Shown here: one piece after another, positions 20,388-24,011 of the stretch
Layout of the letters: every line of letters begins with the position of its first letter
Position numbering within the stretch: position 1 is the stretch's first letter
Source of the DNA: Apostichopus californicus
Lineage: Eukaryota > Echinodermata > Holothuroidea > Aspidochirotida > Stichopodidae
Length of the DNA: 24,011 nucleotides
NCBI GenBank assembly: GCA_020650975.1
Contig: JAIPMN010017815.1
Coordinates: forward strand, 11,885-35,895
Direction of reading: 5' to 3'
Position numbers and translations under genes: made by a program
The notes under the pieces: generated by a model
Told to the model about the DNA's origin: nothing
What the model saw: the letters and a program-made list of their open reading frames with translations, nothing else
Databases searched by the model: none

Positions 20388-20777
20388 CAGTGGCGTAGGA
20401 AGGTACTTTTGAGTGGGGGGGCTGAAGACTGATGGCCGGCCTGGGGGAGGGGTCTAAGGGGAGGGGGTGTGAAATTTTTTGCATTTCCAGATGGCCTCAG
20501 ATGCAATTTGGTGCAATATAGCACACTTCAACACCCACTCCATTTTGTAAATAATTTTGCATTTTCACCTGGCCTTAGATGCAATTTGGTGCTCCAAATG
20601 AGATTTTTTTCTGCCAAAATGTTCTGAGTAAAATGATGAATGTTGTTATTATTTATTGAGAAATGAAAAAGGGGTTTTCTGACTTGCGAAGCGGGGGCGG
20701 AATGATACTTCCGCCCCCCATATTTTTCACTGGGGGCTGGCGCCCCCCCAGCCCCACCCCCGGTTCCTACGCCCTTG
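20388..20777. mobile_element. Non-autonomous hAT transposon (MITE), 390 bp
   Basis: The left end CAGTGGCGTAGGAAGG and the inward-read right end CAAGGGCGTAGGAACC form an inverted repeat that matches at 12 of 16 positions, with an unbroken GGCGTAGGAA core. Perfect 8-bp duplications ATATAAGG flank it, as expected for hAT. CAGTGGCGTAGG-type ends are common among animal hAT elements. There is no transposase frame. Subterminal regions are rich in G and C runs (GGGGAGGGGTC, GGGGGCTGGCGCCCCCCC). Internally, a ~35-base direct repeat containing TGGCCTnAGATGCAATTTGG appears at about 20490-20517 and 20570-20594. Its ends differ from those of the 296-bp element, so it is a separate family. Confidence 0.87.
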
Positions 20778-20785
20778 ATATAAGG
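20778..20785. repeat. Target-site duplication (right) of second hAT MITE
   Basis: Exact copy of ATATAAGG, matching 20380-20387. Confidence 0.88.
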
Positions 20786-21340
20786 TAAATCAGAAGTTGG
20801 GGAATGCTGTCACTTATCGCTAATTTGATTGAGTGGCCAGCATGAACATTTGCCTTATTTGGGTTTTATCTTCACATTTGTGTCTCCTCTCACACTCTCT
20901 CGCCCCCTCTCTCTTTCTCTGTCTCTGACACACATGCAAATATTTGCTAATTATAGCATCATCATCCACTCAACTTAAAGTGAAGTATCACCTTTTTCCC
21001 AAACATGTGTGTACAGTAGATCTTATAACAGCGTTCAAAGTTAACATGTACATGTCTTTTCTCTTCGTCAGCCATGAGAAACCATGCAGATCTTTAATTT
21101 ACAGGTCATCACTTAAATGTGTATGTGGTTCTCTTTGCCTTGTTTTTGTTAATGGTGTTATTTGCATCTCCATGCAGTCTGAACAATCAATCTTTTATTT
21201 TTACCATTGATCGCTAGACGGCGCCAATCACACCTATCTCCATCAATGTTGTAGATTATTTTTGCTGGTCAGGAGTTCGCAATTTAGGTTAACCCATCAA
21301 CTTTAAAGGCATAAATATTGATAGAAACCATGCAAGCATA

Positions 21341-21363
21341 ACATATATGTATATATATATATT
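21341..21363. repeat. (TA)n microsatellite
   Basis: Alternating AT/TA with one G interruption (ATATATGTATATATATATAT). Confidence 0.8.
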
Positions 21364-23080
21364 TATACAAGATTCAGAAGTTGTTTTTTTTTTCACATAA
21401 AGCATGGTTTCATCAAAGGGAAGAAACCCAACTATTGGTCAGTGGAATAAAGATCCTCAAGAATTTATAACCATGAGCCACCAAACAGCTGAATGAAAAC
21501 CTTAATCCGATTGGGAGATATCACAATTTTCATGTTCCTTCACACACTAGGCGGGCGGCTTGATCAAGTCTAAATACGACATCATAGAGCCATGAGTGCT
21601 TGAAATTTAATGCTTTCTTTCTTTACTTTTTTTTAGATTTTTTTTCAAATTGTAATTTCTATAAATAGAGATAGATTTCGCAAATGCTGTGTCTAAAATC
21701 CTGAAGTTTTGTTGTTGTGATTAAACAAATATTAATTCTATCAATATCGATTTGCCAAGTGGCCAACAATGCTTATGTTCACCATGAAAACTATGGCAAG
21801 CATTGCAAAGAGAAAGTAAACGATTGATTATGACATCACACATCAACAAAAGGCAGCCCCCTCCCCCACACAACTGTCAAATCTGCTTATCTTCCCACAG
21901 GAACATTATTTGATATGGGGAGAACTAGAGGCGGTCATATCTTAAAGTCATTTAGATCACATATTCAGAGATAACTATGATGATTGGGTTACCTACTTCT
22001 GTAATTTTACATTTTATCAAATAAAAGCTTAATTCCACCTGGCCACAGTTGACCAGCATCTGACCTTCGACAGTTGGAGACAAAGTTATAAATCGTTATT
22101 ATAACTGTTAATTGGCAGTGTTTTTTGTAATACACAGGCAATCAAGTGTTTGATCTGTTGTATTCATCTTCTGTTGATATGTGGTTCCTTTTTGATTCAC
22201 TAGAACAAGTCAAAAGCAATTTGTTCAAATTTATGGATCACATTGATGGTATAGCTCACTCAACTAAACCGGCTACTCTTCATTGGTAAACATCAATGAA
22301 CAAATAACAGATCTATTAAATGAAAAAGTTGTGGTTAAAGATGTCACACAAATTGTAAAAAAATTATATTATGCCAGATAGAATTATAGAATATAGTGGA
22401 GGATACATAAAAAAGTGACAACTTTAAGCCTTTTTGGCCAGCTGCTACATTCTAGAGGCACTTCTCATTTTGATCAGTGATAGAAAACAAACCAAAGAAC
22501 AAACATAAACAATTGGGCAGTGCAAAATTATTGTATTGATACCCAGAATGGAATAAAAAGCTTGCATATATTTATTTCATATTTTTAATATATTTCATAT
22601 TTGTTTTGTAGAAGTAATTCTTATTGTAGTAGAATATTAAGTCATTTCAAACGTTAATTTAAACAAGAAAAAGACAATACAACAGAAAGTTACCCCAGGG
22701 GATTAAAATTGATCAACATAAAGAGTTTTGTCAAGAATGCCAAGCTACTAATTCGTATGAGAATTGTCAACAATTAATAGATTTACAAGAATTATTGCAT
22801 AAACCTATTTTGTCCTTGAGGCATATATGCCTATATCATTCAAGTTGATCTGTTTTGCCACTTAAGTTCAGTATATATTTGAAGTATATGAATATCTTTC
22901 CACAATGGACTATATGTTTGACAACTTCCACAGAAAATAATAGTTTGTTGTAAGTTAGCATCACAAGATATATTTAATTCTTTATGCAGAGTTTGTCAAA
23001 TTTTCCAATTACAGATATGAACAACTCTATGCCTAGACCTACAATTAGCTTCGGGGCAAAGATTGTTAATAGTGATATTA

Positions 23081-23100
23081 TATGATATGATATGATATGA
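23081..23100. repeat. (TATGA)4 microsatellite
   Basis: Four perfect TATGA units, flanked by partial units. Confidence 0.9.
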
Positions 23101-23975
23101 TAGGTTTCCCTAAAATTCAACTTGCCCAAGTCTCTGTACATATTTAATCTAGAACTCATGAATGGCATACTTAATTCGAGTTCAATGTTTCATAGAAACC
23201 ATGTCCTACGTTTGAGTATATAGTTAAATAAATGATGGTCATTATACTGCTCGTTAGTGCCAAACGATCATTAGTAAACAATTCGATATAATCACCACTC
23301 GTTGAATCATATGATATCATTTAGTCAATTCTTCTTGATGACTTTGAGACATCAGTAAATATATTTCTCCACAAAAATCGTTCGTGCAATTACAGCTGAT
23401 TCTTTTAACAACGGAAACTTGGAACATTTTACCTTTACTCTAGTAAAGGTAAAAACAATAATAATTCCAAAAGCTAACGACATAAATGTAACTCCGCGGA
23501 CATTCAAAATAGATCAGCTCTCTCTCTAAGGGATCATTTAAACAGGTCAAGCTTGTTGTTATGTAAATATTATGATGATGATGACTCAAATAATTTGTAT
23601 TACTTACATTGACATATATATCTCAGCACTACAATCTAATGTCTGCCTCACGATTGTCCAGTCTCAGGAACATCTATGAGTTTAAGTTCACAGACGTAGA
23701 TGATTAATCATTTCTTTTGAAATTTCACCGTCATTTAGAGATGTACAGAGGATCAGATCAAACATCCATAAAATTGATGCAAATCACCTAACCGCAGGCT
23801 TTTATTACACACTCAATCAGACAACACGATATAGCTAACAATCGTCTTTGCATATGCGCTACTCTGGTAAAAGCTGTAATACTCATTAAATGGTAAGGCT
23901 TAAATACATATTGAATCAGTTTGTATGTGTATTTTCCAGTTTTTATTTGAAACTCAATCCAAATCATGTAATTAT

Positions 23976-23988
23976 GGGGGGGGGGGGG
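23976..23988. repeat. Homopolymer run of 13 G
   Basis: Uninterrupted G run close to the window end. Length is likely to be uncertain in sequencing. Confidence 0.9.
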
Positions 23989-24011
23989 CAAAAATCGCAT
24001 AACAATTGGCA

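Larger units (their letters stand above)
20786..24011. other. Non-coding stretch to the window end, simple repeats only
   Basis: AT-rich DNA. It contains a pyrimidine-rich CT tract (20883-20926), an AT dinucleotide tract (21341-21363), four TATGA units (23081-23100) and a G run near the end. Open frames up to 88 codons, such as 20944-21210, show no family resemblance or splice context. No gene was supported. Confidence 0.45.

Overview
The window is animal nuclear DNA, probably from a marine invertebrate. It is AT-rich, with interrupted genes, long non-coding stretches, many minisatellites, two small hAT-type transposons, a tRNA-derived SINE and the tail of a LINE. Two genes can be supported. 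The taxon is inferred from gene style and repeat content only; a deuterostome such as an echinoderm is my best guess, not a demonstrated fact.

Left edge (1-1200): the last recognisable coding exon of snurportin-1 (SNUPN, + strand, 446-688), preceded by intron and followed by a 3' UTR with an AATAAA at 1163. SNUPN is the trimethylguanosine-cap adaptor that carries spliceosomal snRNPs into the nucleus. Positions 1200-5170 look intergenic and hold a diverged ~180-bp tandem duplication (1743-2100), a C-rich tract (3821-3851) and a 62-69-bp tandem array (4505-4760).

Centre (5175-11640): a MYORG-like glycoside hydrolase family 31 gene on the - strand, convergent with SNUPN. Its coding sequence joins two exons, 11598-9699 and 5731-5469, across a 3967-bp GT-AG phase-1 intron. 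The product is 720 residues, close to human MYORG (714). It has a type II membrane topology with a luminal GH31 domain. A 3' splice site just upstream of the ATG implies a further 5' non-coding exon at higher coordinates. The residue aligning with the catalytic nucleophile is Glu instead of Asp, and the IDD-type motif is lost, so this copy may be a pseudoenzyme or have changed specificity. The intron holds a 296-bp hAT MITE with a perfect 8-bp target-site duplication, a 29-bp minisatellite (five units) and a 54-bp minisatellite (three units).

Right half (11640-24011): no coding exon could be supported. It may contain the 5' non-coding exon and promoter of the MYORG-like gene plus intergenic DNA. 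Recognisable items are a tRNA-derived SINE (about 12915-13142, - strand), an imperfect hairpin (13733-13845), a 5'-truncated and frameshifted LINE tail ending in a (GAT)n tract (14393-14720), G-rich tracts near 15.8 and 16.2 kb, an AT-rich ~36-bp array (17819-18055), a C-rich 21-bp array (19353-19432), a second, 390-bp hAT MITE with a perfect 8-bp target-site duplication (20388-20777), and simple repeats.

The two genes have no evident functional link; they are simply convergent neighbours. No bacterial-type operon, CRISPR array or defence system is present.
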